Assembly: GCF_002878395.1 (NCBI RefSeq) | Contig: NC_061116.1 | Coordinates: 124,692,570-124,756,569, forward strand | From: Capsicum annuum | Taxonomy: Eukaryota; Streptophyta; Magnoliopsida; Solanales; Solanaceae | Reading direction: 5' to 3' | DNA: 64,000 nucleotides | Shown: one piece after another, positions 1 through 10,470 of the stretch | Layout of the letters: the number at the start of each line of letters is the position of its first letter | Numbering within the stretch: the stretch's first letter is position 1 | The notes under the pieces: model-generated | The model's database searches: none | What the model was told of the DNA's origin: nothing | The model's input: only the letters and a program-made list of their open reading frames with translations | Made by a program: the position numbers and the translations under genes

Positions 1-1539
1 GTTTTGGTTAAATAGCACATGAAATACATGAATCATATAAGCTATAAATAAATAAATAACTTTGAGTTCTACTTACGAGAAAAAGGCAGACATCACAAAT
101 CTACTGATATTCCAATGCTATAACATTTTGAACTGTCCTGTAGTATTTAAGGTACAGAAGATTATACATCTGATTTAGCATACACGCTCACGTCATACCA
201 TTTAGTATGGTACAGTAATCAGAACCATTCTCTTCCGATTAAACTAAAAATATGTTACATTAGGCAAACTAACACTAAGTCAGGAATATAGAACATTTAA
301 CATACCACTGTAAGGTTTTTGTTTAAAATTAAATGAACGATAATAAAAAGTTGAACAGGTTTAACATAAGTGAACATTAAATGAATGTTTAAAATTAAAT
401 GGACATTTAACATAAGTATTTTAGTGAATAGGTGTGTTTTTAATGAAGAGATGATAAAAAATTGTTTCTTTTATGAAAAGATATCTTTTGGTGAAAGGTT
501 GTGTGCTTTCATCTTTGGTTACCTTGATTCTATTTAAATTCAACTTTGCAGATTTCAATAATAATTTTTACAAAGAAACTTTTACAAAGCTTTTTCCGAA
601 AATTTTTCCTCTTTAAAAAATAAATAAAAATCAAGTGATCACTTCTTGTTTTCCAGAAGAATCTCTTCACTATTTGCTTAGTGCAAAATCTAATATGCCT
701 GGCATATCCACTAAAATTATTTGCGTTAAATCCCATAGCAATCTCGCAAGGAAAGGGAGCAAATATCATGTTTAGAAAAGCGTTTTGTGCATGTTTGAAG
801 CCTCAAATTTCGTTTTCGGTGTTCAGATTATTAAACCTTCATTTTTGTGTTCTTCTTCGTATATTTTTATATCTGTTTGTGGAACATAATTTTGAACAAT
901 TTACAAATGATATTTATGCCACGAAGAAGCTATCGTATTCAAAACGGGGAATTCAAGATATTCATGTTTTTCTGCCGATTGCAAAAAGGCTATGGAGGAA
1001 CACCCAATTCTTAAAACTTAGACACTATCAACTTTTGAGAAACGTTTGATATATGGTCGAGATATGAGAAGTGTTGATGTTGCTTTTGTGGTGATTGTGT
1101 TCAGGAACGTTGTATGTCAATTGGCAGATGCTATGAAATTTTTTATCAACTAGTTAGAAGAACAGTTGGAGATAATACGATTAAAAATATTTTTAAAAGT
1201 TGCACAATGGGGAGATATTTTCTGGGGACTTTACTCTTGAAGGAATCAGAGGGCATTTTGTTTTAACAATAAAAAGACGCTGTGTTGCAGATGGTATTAA
1301 GAATAGAAGTTGTGATTTGTTTGGTTTGATATACAACAATATCAGTTTATATTGAGGTTTGCGGTGATTCACTTCTTTGCTTTTTTGTGCATTAATAAAT
1401 GTGACGGCTATATTTGGTCATTGAAAGTATTAATAAATATTCTAAAAATTACACAAATTCATAATTTAAGTTTCACTTATTACAAAAATTTTTATCTCTC
1501 CAAACATATTACAAAAATTCCATTTTCACTAAAATACAT
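1..1539. other. AT-rich stretch, no gene recognised
   Basis: AT-rich sequence with no domain I recognise. A 122-codon open frame lies at 681-1049 on the plus strand. Its product has a hydrophobic, Leu/Phe-rich middle and no motif that I can name. The sequence after it (to about 1300) still looks partly gene-like (mixed composition, Cys-rich reading near 1080-1120) but is broken by stops in every frame. It could be a decayed host gene or an unrecognised transposon exon. Short direct repeats built on aaaattaaatg and gaacattt occur at 295-415. Confidence 0.4.
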
Positions 1540-1736
1540 ATACATAGCTTTGAATGTATATGTCGGCCCTGTTATATATATGATTCGGATTTGTTATGTA
1601 TCTATCGGTCTTATTATATATATGTTGGCCTTGTCATATTTGTTATGTGTATGAATCGGCCTTGTTATGTATATATGTTGATCTTGTCATATACAAAGGT
1701 TTCTATGTATATGTCGGTCTTATTATGTATATGAAT
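1540..1736. repeat. Degenerate short tandem repeat
   Basis: Six to seven imperfect units of about 25-30 bp. Each combines a tatgtatatg stretch with a tcggycttgtta-type core. Units differ by substitutions and small indels. No coding signal. It looks like an old minisatellite grown from a (TATG)-rich sequence. Confidence 0.6.
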
Positions 1737-2386
1737 CAGGAGAAAGAGTAAAGTAATTGAGGAAGTGAGAGAGAATATGTATAAATAATTCTAATAAGGT
1801 TTGGGATTTATGTTATTTTTATATAAATATTACAATGTCCAAGTGAGTGTGGGAATCAATTCGCAAGACTTGATTTCAATGCACAATCCAAAGTAAAATA
1901 TTGTATGACTATTAGAGGGAAAGAATTAGTTGCACTACTTTGGAATGTAAATATCAATTTAATCTACTTTGGAAACTTTCCCAACGATTTGGGAATAATT
2001 TATCGTGTCAAGCGACTGATTGGAGAGAAACAACATCAAGAACGAAAAAAATATACGTCAACTAATAGACGAAAAATGTGGTTAAAGAGACAATATATGT
2101 TTGATGAAGCGACAAAAAAGATCGAGTTCTATTTTTTTAATCCTACTTACTATTTGTTTATTTATGAATTTCTATCCTTTGTGATTTTGTAAATTTATTT
2201 TTATAAATATTAGGGTAGATGATATTTTTCTGATGATCTTCAAATGCATAATAATTAAGAATAATATTTTTTTGAATGATCATTATGGATCGTTATTCTT
2301 ACATAAAGATCATATATGGAGTTTAATAAAAATGACATGAAATATTACAAGTGAGTGTCTATGCCTGAAAGTGGTTATAAATGAAC
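1737..2386. other. Non-coding, no feature recognised
   Basis: A 95-codon frame at 1905-2192 (plus) is basic in its middle and hydrophobic at its end. I recognise no family and see no splice or promoter context. The rest is AT-rich with no recognisable structure. Confidence 0.3.
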
Positions 2387-2610
2387 ACTCCCCCTGTTTC
2401 ATTTTACTCGTCCCAATTTGATATTGCACACTGATTAAGAGAAACAATTAATAACATAATTATTTACCATAGTATCCCTATTAAATAATGTTTGCATTTA
2501 AATTTGGAGAAAAAATAATTAATACTAAGAATAAAACAAGGAAAAAAAATTGTCTTGTCTTGATTAATGAAAAAGGAAAAGTAAAATGAGAAATCAAATT
2601 AGTATGATTC
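2387..2610. mobile_element. Possible Stowaway-like MITE
   Basis: The left end reads ctccccctgtttcattttac, close to the common plant Stowaway terminus (CTCCCTCCGTYYCA type). The reverse complement of 2585-2610 contains a similar tttctcattttac stretch, giving a degenerate terminal inverted repeat around an AT-rich, non-coding interior. I could not confirm a TA target duplication, so this is a weak call. Confidence 0.3.
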
Positions 2611-2689
2611 CAACTTTCTTCTTTGATGGATATGTGATATAGTGGACACTTTATTGATATGTTGAAACAAATGAAACAAAAATCATAAG

Positions 2690-3405
2690 ATATTTTATTT
2701 ACACATTTAAAATGAAGGATCTTGGAGAAATTGATATTGTGTTGGGTAAGATTATACAAAATAGTGAGAGGAATGTATTGAGTTAATCTCATTGCATTGA
2801 GAAAAAAGTGCTAAATAAACTTAGTCACTTAAACATAAAGAGACTAATACCCTATTTGATCCTAGATCGAATTAATTATTAATGATGAAAGAATTATAGC
2901 TTAACTTGTGTAAGCAAACACTATTGGAAGGGTCAGTAGTTGAATTCTTGATTTCTTTAGAAAACTAAAGAGTTACGAAACTGTAAGTTTCATACAATTT
3001 ATGAGGATACATCGATACAAGTTGACACTGAATATGAAAAATAAATAAATAAAATAAATTTAGCACATGATAGGTGTTTACCTCGGGAGGAGGAACAGTT
3101 TCTTGAAATCAAGAAAACCTTGCATTAGTAGAAGCAAGAAAATTAAAGGAGTTGAGTGGTTGAGGAATTATTAGGAAAATCAATTGATTTTGCAAAATAT
3201 GAGCTCAATTTGTGATAGTCAAGCCACTCTAGCTCGAGCATATAAAGATTATATAATGAGAAGTCAAAATGCATAAGTTATTGACATAATTGTGTGACAA
3301 AGTTAATTCATATAACATTGGCGGAGTCAAATAAATTTGACTAATTTATTTACTAAATTTCATAAAAGGAAGTTATTGAATACATCTTCTATGATTATAT
3401 AAAAG
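2690..3405 (+). pseudogene. Ty1/copia pol remnant (RT end to RNase H)
   Basis: Conceptual translation in shifting frames gives hallmark copia pol pieces in the right order. At about 2708-2745 there is FKMKDLGEIDIVLGKI (the RT segment after the YVDD palm). At about 2785 comes SHCIEKKVLNKL. At 3080-3125 there is VFTSGGGTVS, matching the RNase H start where functional elements have GGAVSWKS. At 3215-3260 comes CDSQATLARAYKD (standard YCDSQATL), and at 3330-3370 an L-T-N-L-F-T-K tail matching ADPLTK. Numerous stops and frameshifts make it a fossil. No LTRs are visible. Catalytic residues upstream are missing, so only the last third of pol is left. The domain order makes the family call fairly sure although identity is low. 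Confidence 0.7.
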
Positions 3406-3661
3406 GAAAAATTACCTAAAAGAACAACTTAAGTTTCAAAACTACTAAAGATCTCTCCACTTTTAAAATATTACACATATCCCAACATTTACTACTTTTA
3501 CTAAAAGTTGAGATACACGTTTAACACCTCCTCATTATACGTTGTTACTTTACCAAAATAAGACCGGTTTCTTCCTGATTATACGCCATTATTTCAGTGG
3601 TAGTTTCAATTCAATTTTTTCCTCTAATTCGAACTTTTGAATTAAGTTAAATTTTTTCCCT
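3406..3661. other. Flank of gypsy element 1, nothing recognised
   Basis: Pyrimidine-rich, AT-rich sequence ending at the AAAAT target duplication. It is continuous with 23378 onward once element 1 is removed. It may therefore be upstream sequence of the Mutator-type gene that starts near 23534. Confidence 0.4.
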
Positions 3662-3666
3662 AAAAT

Positions 3667-3726
3667 TGTAATACCCCGTATTTTCCCTAAATTAATTTCG
3701 CTCTTAGAATATCAAAGATTAGCTTT
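3667..3726 (+). repeat. 5' LTR of element 1, left fragment
   Basis: Aligns with the first 60 bp of the 3' LTR (20817-20876), sharing cagaatatcaaagattagct-like sequence with one change. Similarity fades after 3726, where virus-like AT-rich sequence begins. The exact border is uncertain within 3726-3795. The LTR resumes at 14125. Confidence 0.85.
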
Positions 3727-3798
3727 AAAAAATACGGAAGTAGCATATATGTTTGAATTTAGATTGGATTTACTTGAGATTAATTATATTGATTAATT

Positions 3799-4059
3799 AT
3801 GGGAAGACCATTTAAAAACCGAGAAGCTTTTAGAAAAATTAAAGAATCTTTAATTAGTAATTATTCAGAATATATAAGTCTAAATAAAACAAAAGAAAAT
3901 CCACAAAGATTAGCCTACCTAATTATCTTAATATCTAGTATTGAAGCAAAATTAATAATCCATTTAAAAACTAGAAGAATGAAACACATACCACCTAATT
4001 ATGATAAAATCAGATTTAGATATCCACCAAAATATTATAAATATGGTTTAAATGAATAA
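3799..4059 (+). CDS. Small viral ORF (86 aa), first of two divergent copies
   Basis: An open frame of 86 codons. The N-terminal 60 residues look alpha-helical and Lys/Glu/Ile-rich. They are followed by LKTRRMKHIPPNYDK and a basic, Tyr-rich tail. No known domain recognised. It resembles the product of 13784-13966 over its whole length (both share a YLxxLI..IS.xE..L..HLK(T/S)RR pattern), but the two have diverged strongly. The stop overlaps the start of the next small ORF (ATG 4052). Caulimovirids carry small proteins upstream of the coat gene (aphid-transmission and virion-associated proteins in CaMV). I cannot say that this is one of them. Confidence 0.55.
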   Translation: MGRPFKNREAFRKIKESLISNYSEYISLNKTKENPQRLAYLIILISSIEAKLIIHLKTRRMKHIPPNYDKIRFRYPPKYYKYGLNE

Positions 4060-4264
4060 AGTACAAAAATACAAAGAATTAAAATAAATTATTTTTGAAA
4101 AACGTAAAGAATTAAAAATAAGAATAGAAAGACTACATTATAATATATTTGCCGGAGTTAGTAAAAACTTAATAAATACACAAAAAGATGAAATATCAAA
4201 TTTAGAATCACAAATAGATAGTTTAGAATATATATATCAACAAGAACTATTTACAATAAAATGA
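4052..4264 (+). pseudogene. Small viral ORF with one internal stop (70 codons)
   Basis: ATG at 4052 overlaps the end of the previous ORF by 8 bp. The frame has one internal TAA (codon 12, 4085-4087) and ends at TGA 4262-4264, overlapping the ATG at 4261 as ATGA. The predicted product is helical and rich in Lys, Leu and Glu with a heptad-like ISNLESQIDSLEYIYQQEL segment, suggesting a short coiled coil. The two overlaps suggest that it was a real viral gene translated by reinitiation or leaky scanning, now broken by one substitution. No homologue recognised. Confidence 0.5.
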
Positions 4265-6056
4265 ACAAAAAAGAATTTATAATAGATGAAAAAATATATG
4301 AAAATCACAAAGGATTAAAAATAAAAATAGTATTTTCTAATCTAGGAAGAAGATATAAGAAAATAGGTGAACATTTATATTTAATGTTAGAAAAAGAAGA
4401 ATTAAAATTAGAAGATAAATTGACAGCTATGGTAAGAATAGAAAGAGAAAATGAAGAAATAGATAGAAAAAAGAAAATAAAAAAAATAAAACAACAAACT
4501 ACGGAAGAAATACGAAAAATAGAAGAAACTAAAAATAGTAGGATTGCTGAATTAGAAAAAGAACTACAAATGTTAAAAGATATGTATGAAGAAAGACAAA
4601 AAGAAAAGGAAGAAAGAGATAAAGAACAAAAATTATTAAACGAAATAAATCAATTAAAAGAAAAATTAGAAATAAACAATAAAGAAATAAAAAACAAGAA
4701 ATTATAAATAAATAATATAGATGTTGAAGAGACAGATAATTATGATTCAGAAGATAGTGAAACATATACAGAAATATTAACAAATACAAAAAATTTAGAA
4801 ATCAATGAAAAACAAGAAGTAATTAATGAAGAAAACTTAGAAAATATCAACACAGAAATAAATAATCTTGATAAAAAGAAGATCAAAATATAATACCTAA
4901 CACATCAGAAATAAGAAAACCTACATGTTATAAGAATAAGTTTAAAAGATATAATCTAAAGAAAGAATATGACAAATGGACACCAAAACAAATAGTTAAT
5001 AAAAAATATAATTTTTTAGACTTAGACTGTGTAATAGATACAGAAAAAATAATACAATTATGGATAGGATATATGACAAAACAATTATTAGATAATAATA
5101 TAAACGTAACAGATGCACCAGAATATATAGAGAGAACACTAATAGGAACAGTGAAATTATGGTTTTCAAATTTAACTGAAAATAGCAAAAAAATATTAAG
5201 AAGAACTGATAAACCTACAGAAGGAACATCATCAACAACAGCTAAACTAACACCTATAAAATTATTAAAAAAATATGAAAAAACTATAAAAGATGAATTT
5301 GGTAGTATGACAACAATAGAAGAAGAACAAAATGAAGAAAAAGATATAAATTGAAATTTAATGCTAAAATTAGCAATATGTAATATGTGTTACATAGATG
5401 AATATACTTGCGCATTTAAAGAATATTATTATAAAGGAGCATATAATATAGAAGAAAGTAAATAAATAAGAAAATTATATTTTAATAAATTAACCGAACC
5501 ATTTAGTTCAAAAATAATAAAGAGTTGGGAAGAAGCAAAAATAGTAGATACTTTAGGAGCAAGAATAAAATTTTTACAACAATGGTATACAAACTTATGT
5601 GAAAAATATAGAGAAGAATTAAAAACGGAAAAAACATTGATAAGAAATTTAGCATGTTGCAAAGATAAAATAGCACCACAATTCGGATGTGAAGAAGGAT
5701 ATTATAAGAAAAGAAAAAGACACAAGAAATATAAAAAATCAAAATATAAATATAAAAAACCAAGAAAAAGATATTATGTAAAAAATTATAAACACAAAAG
5801 ACCATATAGAAAAAAGAAATCTATAAAAGAATGTACTTGTTATAATTGTGGAAAATTAGGACATTTAGCTAGAGATTGTAAATTACCTAAAAACCCAAAA
5901 AATAAACAAATATCATAAATAAAAATAGAAAATACAGAATATATACAGATAGATTATATAGATTATGAATTAGAAAGTGAAGATAGTATATATGAAATTT
6001 CAGAGAATGAAACAGATAATGAAATAGATAGTAAATTAGATGAATTAAATGACTGA
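4261..6056 (+). pseudogene. Viral coat protein gene (coiled coil, core, CCHC knuckle)
   Basis: Starts at ATG 4261. The first 148 codons give a basic region, then a long Glu/Lys coiled coil (about residues 55-145), up to TAA 4705-4707. The same frame continues as an acidic stretch to about 4890. A frameshift then moves the reading to the frame ending at 6056, which includes the coat core (5073-5640: WIGYMTKQLLDNN, LIGTVKLWF). A very basic Lys/Tyr/Arg tract follows (5700-5820), then a CX2CX4HX4C knuckle CYNCGKLGHLARDC (about 5833-5880) and an acidic tail. Further in-frame stops lie at 5352, 5463 and 5916. The basic tract plus CCHC and acidic flanks match caulimovirid capsid proteins, which bind the pregenomic RNA. 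Whether the coiled coil belongs to the same ORF in the live virus is inference. The last codons overlap the movement protein start. Confidence 0.8.
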
Positions 6057-6647
6057 AGAAATTATAAAAATAATAACAAAGGAAGAATATATAAGTGAAG
6101 AAGGAACAGATCAAAAAATAATATTTGATAGTCACATATTTGATGAAATAAAAGGAAAAAAATTAGATTTAAGTGTAGAAAAAAATATTTAAAATACCAA
6201 CAATAAAAAACATATTTAGTAAAAGAAAAGAAGAATACTACGTAGTAAGCCAAAAAGAACATGTAATAGACTGTAGATATGCAAAAGGTAAAGCTAGTAT
6301 ACCACTAGTAACAAAAAGGTTAATTAACAAAGAAATAAACGATATAAAAATTAGAGACCCAATAACATACGTACACCTAGGAGGTACAAAGATATTAATA
6401 AAAGTATGTTTCAGAGAAGGAATAGATACACCAATAGAATTATACCTAGCAGATGATAGAATTATAAAACCTATAGAAAAAAGTATAATAACTGCCATAA
6501 AAGGAAATTTAATATACCAAAAATTTAAATTTATAATAAGTGTGAATTATTCAGTAGCAATAACAGATAAAAATATAGATAAATCATTAGAATTATATTG
6601 AAAAATATCAGGAATAGAATTAACCCCAGGAAGTAAAATATTTACAG

Positions 6648-7907
6648 CAACAACAACAACAACAAACCCAGTGTATTCCCACATAGTGAGGTCTGGGGAG
6701 GGTAAGATGTACGCAGTCCATACCTCTACCTCTAAAGAAGTAGAAAGGCTGTTTCCGATAGACCCCTGGCTCGAGACATGGAATACTACACAAATACATA
6801 GTAAAGCATGGAACAGGATGGCATAACATAAATACGACACCCACAAGTAATAAAAAACAGAGAAAAGTAAACAGATTCGTAATAAAGAATGAAACAAGGT
6901 ATCATAATAAGAATAATACCCCCACCAAGTAATTCCCTACACTAGCGACCCAAACTGACCTTAGCTTTCTACCCTAATTTGCGTCCTCCAGATCTTCCTA
7001 TCTAGGGTCATGTTCTCACTGAGCTGTAACTGCTCCATGTCCCGCCTAATCACCTCTCCCCGGTACTTCTTTGGCCTACCCCTACCCCGCCTTAAACCAT
7101 CCAAAGCTAGCCTCTCACACCTACGAACCGGGGCATCCATGCCCCTCCTCATCACGTGTCCGAACCATCTCAATCGGATTTTTCGCATCTTATTCTCCAC
7201 TGGAGTCACACCAACCTTCTCCCTAATAGTCTCATTCCGAACTCTATACTCCCTAGTCAGCCCACACATCCAACGCAACATCCGCATTTCCGCCACCTTC
7301 ATTTTTTGAATGTGGGAGTTCTTAACTGGCCAGCACTCCGCTCCATACAACATGGCCGAACGGACTACCACCCTGTAGAATTTGCCTTTAAGCTTGGGCG
7401 GCACCTTCTTATCACAAAATACCCCCAAAGCGAGCTTCCACTTCATCCATCCTGCTCCAATACGGTGCGAGACATCCTCGTTAATCTCACTGTTACCCTG
7501 AATCACGAACCCGAGATACTTGAAACTATTCCTCTTACATACCACCTGTGATTCCAACTTCACTACCACCTCATTCTCCAGCCTCACGTCATTAAACTTA
7601 CATTTCAAATACTCTATCTTGATCCTACTCAACCTGAACCCTTTAGACTCAAGAGTTTGTCTCCACACCTCTAATTTATCATTCATACCCCTCGCGTCTC
7701 ATCAATCAAAACTACATCATCTGCAAAAAGCATACACCAAGGGACCTCTCCTTGAATATGCCGCGTCAACACATCCATCACCAAAGCAAACAAAAAGGGA
7801 CTAAGAGTTGATCCCTGATGCAATCCTGTCAAGACAGTGAAATGCTCTGAGTCTCCTCTCGCCATCCTCACCTGAGTTTTAGCTCCATCATACATGTCCT
7901 TAGTTGC
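6648..7907 (-). mobile_element. 5'-truncated RTE-type LINE with TS-SINE-like 3' tail
   Basis: Minus-strand insertion in the viral movement gene. Its 3' end (left) is a (CAA)n run on the plus strand, i.e. (TTG)n in its own sense. Before that comes the tail that Solanaceae RTE LINEs share with the TS SINE family (plus strand: cccagtgtattcccacatag, ggtctggggagggtaagatg). Upstream lies RT coding sequence. The right end cuts inside the RT domain at about 7907, the usual 5' truncation of LINEs. Flanks taaaatatttac (6634-6645) and taaaatttatatg (7907-7919) look like an imperfect target duplication. The composition is much more GC-rich than the surrounding virus. Confidence 0.85.
6961..7895 (-). pseudogene. 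RTE LINE reverse transcriptase C-terminal part
   Basis: Two minus-strand frames (7895-7683, then 7686-6961) join by a frameshift near 7685. The first has GLHQGSTLSPFLFALVMDVL and the catalytic palm LFADDVVL. The second runs from [19 protein letters not shown] through [12 protein letters not shown] (thumb), [12 protein letters not shown] and [10 protein letters not shown] to the conserved end [17 protein letters not shown], RRGRGRPKK and the DMEQLQL region, and stops at 6961. These are the usual C-terminal motifs of plant RTE ORFs. The endonuclease and N-terminal RT are absent because of 5' truncation. It is dead by truncation and frameshift, although the FADD motif is kept. Confidence 0.88.
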
Positions 7908-8016
7908 TAAAATTTATATGTATTAACAACAAAACATAAAATAACAGGAAAAAATAAGATTAACAAAATACAAATAGAAAGTCTATTCAAACAATTTGTA
8001 AAAAATAATAGATAAT

Positions 8017-8532
8017 AATGATTATAGCTATAGGGACATAGAGATAGAAGAAAATTTAGAAATAATAAATGATAGAATAAGTACAACGAAAAGAATAGCT
8101 TATGAAAAACCAGAATCATCAAGCTCATAAAAAAGAACAAGTTATGAAACAAGTTCAACAGATAATTTAAACCAATATTACATAACAGGAAAGGTAAATG
8201 AAAAAGAATATTTAATACTCTTAAATACAGGACAAGAAGAAAATTATATAGCAAAATATCTAGCAAAAAATGAGGAAATAAAAACTGATAATAATATATG
8301 CCCAGATCTATCAAGAATTTTAATAAATACTAAAAATATAGCAGAAAAAGAAATAATAATAGGAATTAGAAAAATAAAAATAGAATTTGAAGTAAAGGAA
8401 GAAATGCAAAAAACAGACATAATATTAGGAATAAAATGGCTAGAACAAGTAAAACCATATAATATAGAACATACATAATTAACCATAACATATAATAGAG
8501 AGAAATTATTCTTAAGAAGAGCTTTAACATGA
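8017..8532 (+). pseudogene. Retropepsin-like domain 1, downstream of movement protein
   Basis: A frame without its own ATG, directly after the movement protein stops. It begins with an acidic region and Ser/Thr-rich linker, then has a retropepsin-like pattern: EYLILLNTGQEENYI (8209-8250), about 60 residues of beta-rich sequence, then TDIILGIKWLEQVKPYNI (about 8416-8466). Functional aspartic proteases have D-T/S-G at the first site; here it is N-T-G. In-frame stops lie at 8128 and 8476. It ends at TGA 8530, just before the ATG (8534) of the polymerase ORF, which has its own intact DTG. It could be a degenerate protease duplicate or a structural retropepsin-fold domain. That it belonged to the movement protein ORF is inference. 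Confidence 0.6.
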
Positions 8533-8533
8533 A

Positions 8534-10470
8534 ATGAAAATATATGTATTAATGAAGATAGTAGTAGAAGGATATTACAGTAGATATTATACGCCTATGA
8601 TAGATACAGGAGCAGAAGCTAATTTATGTAGATATAATTGTTTACCAGAAAGTAAATGGGATAAATTAAAAACACCAATAATAGTTAAAGGATTTAATCA
8701 TGAAGGAAGCTAAATTACCTATAAAGCTAGGAATGTAAAAATACAAGTATAGGATAAGATATTAACAATAGAAAAAATTTATAATTATGAACTAACATCA
8801 AAAGATATACTTTTAGGAATGCCGTTTTTAGATAAATTATACCTACATATAATAACTAGAACAGATTGGTGGTTTACAACACCATGTAAACAGAAAGTAA
8901 GAGCAAAAAGAGTTAGTACTAAAATAAGAAAGAAAACTGATTGGATAGAAGGAAGTGAAAAAATTACACAAAAGTTAGAAAATATAAAAAATACTGAAGA
9001 TACAATAGAACTAGTCGTACTTTCGATAAATAAAACAGAAATAACTATATTTTCAATAAATAAGATAGAAATAATTAAGAAAAAAATAGAACAATTATAT
9101 AGTGAAGATCCATTAAAAGGATGGGAAAAAACATAAAACTACTATAAAAATTGAATTAATAGATAAAAATAGCATAATAACCCAGAAACCATTAACATAT
9201 AATTTTGACGATTTAAAAGAATTTAAAATGCATAGAGATGAATTATTAAAAAAAAATAATATATACAAAAAAGTAATAGTAAACATAATAGCCCAACATT
9301 TATAGTAAATAAACATAGTGAACAAAAAAAAGAAAAAAGTAGAATGGTCATTGATTATAGAAATTTAAATGCAAAGACTATGACATATAATTATCTAATA
9401 CCAAATAAGATATTAAAAATAAGACAAATACAAGGATATAATTATTTTAATAAATTCGATTGTAAATCAGGATTTTACCATTTAAAGTTAGAAGAAGAAT
9501 CTAAGGAATTAACCGCATTTACTGTACCACAAGGATTTTATGAATGGAACGTATTACCATTTGGATATAAAAATGCACCAGGTAGATATCAATATTTTAT
9601 GGATAGTTATTTTAAACAATTGCCTAATTGTATAGTATATATAGATGATATACTATTATATACAAAGACCAAAGAAGAACATTTAAAATTATTAGAACAA
9701 TTTACGGATATAATAAAAAAATTGGGAATAAGTTTAAGTGAGAAGAAAGCTGAAATTATGAAAAATCAGATAGAATTTTTAGGAATACAAATAGATTAAA
9801 ATGGAGTAAAAATGCAACAATATATAGTACAAAAAATAATAAATTCGAAAGAAGAATTAGATACAAAAAAGAAATTACAATCATTTTTAGAATTAGTAAA
9901 CCAAGTAAAGGAATATATTCCAAAATTAGCAGAAAACTTAAAACCATTACAGAAAAAATTTAAAAAGGATGTAGAATATAACTATAATGAAGACGATAAA
10001 AAACAAGTTCAGAAAATAAAATTATTTTTTAAAGAATTACCAAAACTACAATTTCCAGATGAAAATAGAAAATTTATATATATAGTAGAAGCAGATGCTA
10101 GTGAATGTAGTTATGGAGGAGTACTTAAATACAGATATGAAGCAGAAAAATTAGAACACCATTGTAGATACTACTCAGGTACGTTCAATGAAACAAAAAT
10201 AAAATGGGAAATAAATAGGAAAGAATTATGTTCATTATATAAATGTTTATCAACATTTGAGCCATATATTGTATATAACAAGTTTATTGTACGAACAGAT
10301 AATACAAAGGTACGTTGGTGACTAACAAAGAAAATACAAAATTCAGATACAACAAAAGAGATTTGGAGACTAGTCTTGAATATATTAAATTTTATATTTA
10401 CAATTGAAGTAATTAGTACTAACAAAAATGTTATTGCAGACTACATATCAAGACAAAGCTACACAGACTG
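8534..10470 (+). pseudogene. Viral polymerase: retropepsin, reverse transcriptase, RNase H
   Basis: ATG 8534 is followed by the protease motif MIDTGAEANLC (GAT 8603) and ILLGMPFLDKLY (about 8812-8847). A Lys-rich linker leads to RT: MVIDYRNLNAKT (9344), YFNKFDCKSGFYHLKL, AFTVPQGFYEWNVLPFGYKN, the palm YIDDILLYT (YIDD at 9638-9649) and IEFLGIQID (RT thumb). After TAA 9797-9799 the same frame continues as connection and RNase H: VEADASECSYGG, KELCSLYKCL, VRTDNTKV, so the D-E-D catalytic set is present, ending NVIADYISRQ. Broken by stops at 8711, 8750, 9797 and 10319 and by frameshifts between 9130 and 9344. The 3' end overlaps the next ORF by 43 bp. In the live virus this enzyme copies pregenomic RNA from a tRNA primer; no integrase is encoded, as expected for caulimovirids. 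Confidence 0.92.

Larger units (their letters stand above)
6049..8015 (+). pseudogene. Viral movement protein gene (30K family), split by LINE
   Basis: ATG 6049 overlaps the coat gene end. The frame runs to an A7 run near 6185, where one extra A shifts it. It then continues through the 30K-family core: YVHLGGTKILIKVCFREGID and, further on, LYLADDRIIKPIE, then KGNLIYQKFKFIISVNYSVAI. TGA at 6599 is a further stop. At 6648 a minus-strand LINE interrupts the gene, which resumes at about 7913 (VLTTKHKITGKNKINK) and ends at TAA 8013-8015. In live caulimovirids this protein forms tubules through plasmodesmata for cell-to-cell spread. Here it is broken three ways: frameshift, stop, insertion. The retropepsin-like reading that starts at 8017 probably was its C-terminal continuation or the next ORF. 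Confidence 0.8.

Noticed and set aside
4529..6498. Many minus-strand frames rich in Leu, Phe and Tyr
   Set aside because: Antisense of A-rich viral coding DNA, where stops are rare on the T-rich strand. No motif; the plus strand has the coat and movement signatures.
7010..7804. Three plus-strand frames of 94-131 codons
   Set aside because: They are the antisense of the LINE reverse transcriptase, whose minus-strand reading has clear RT motifs.
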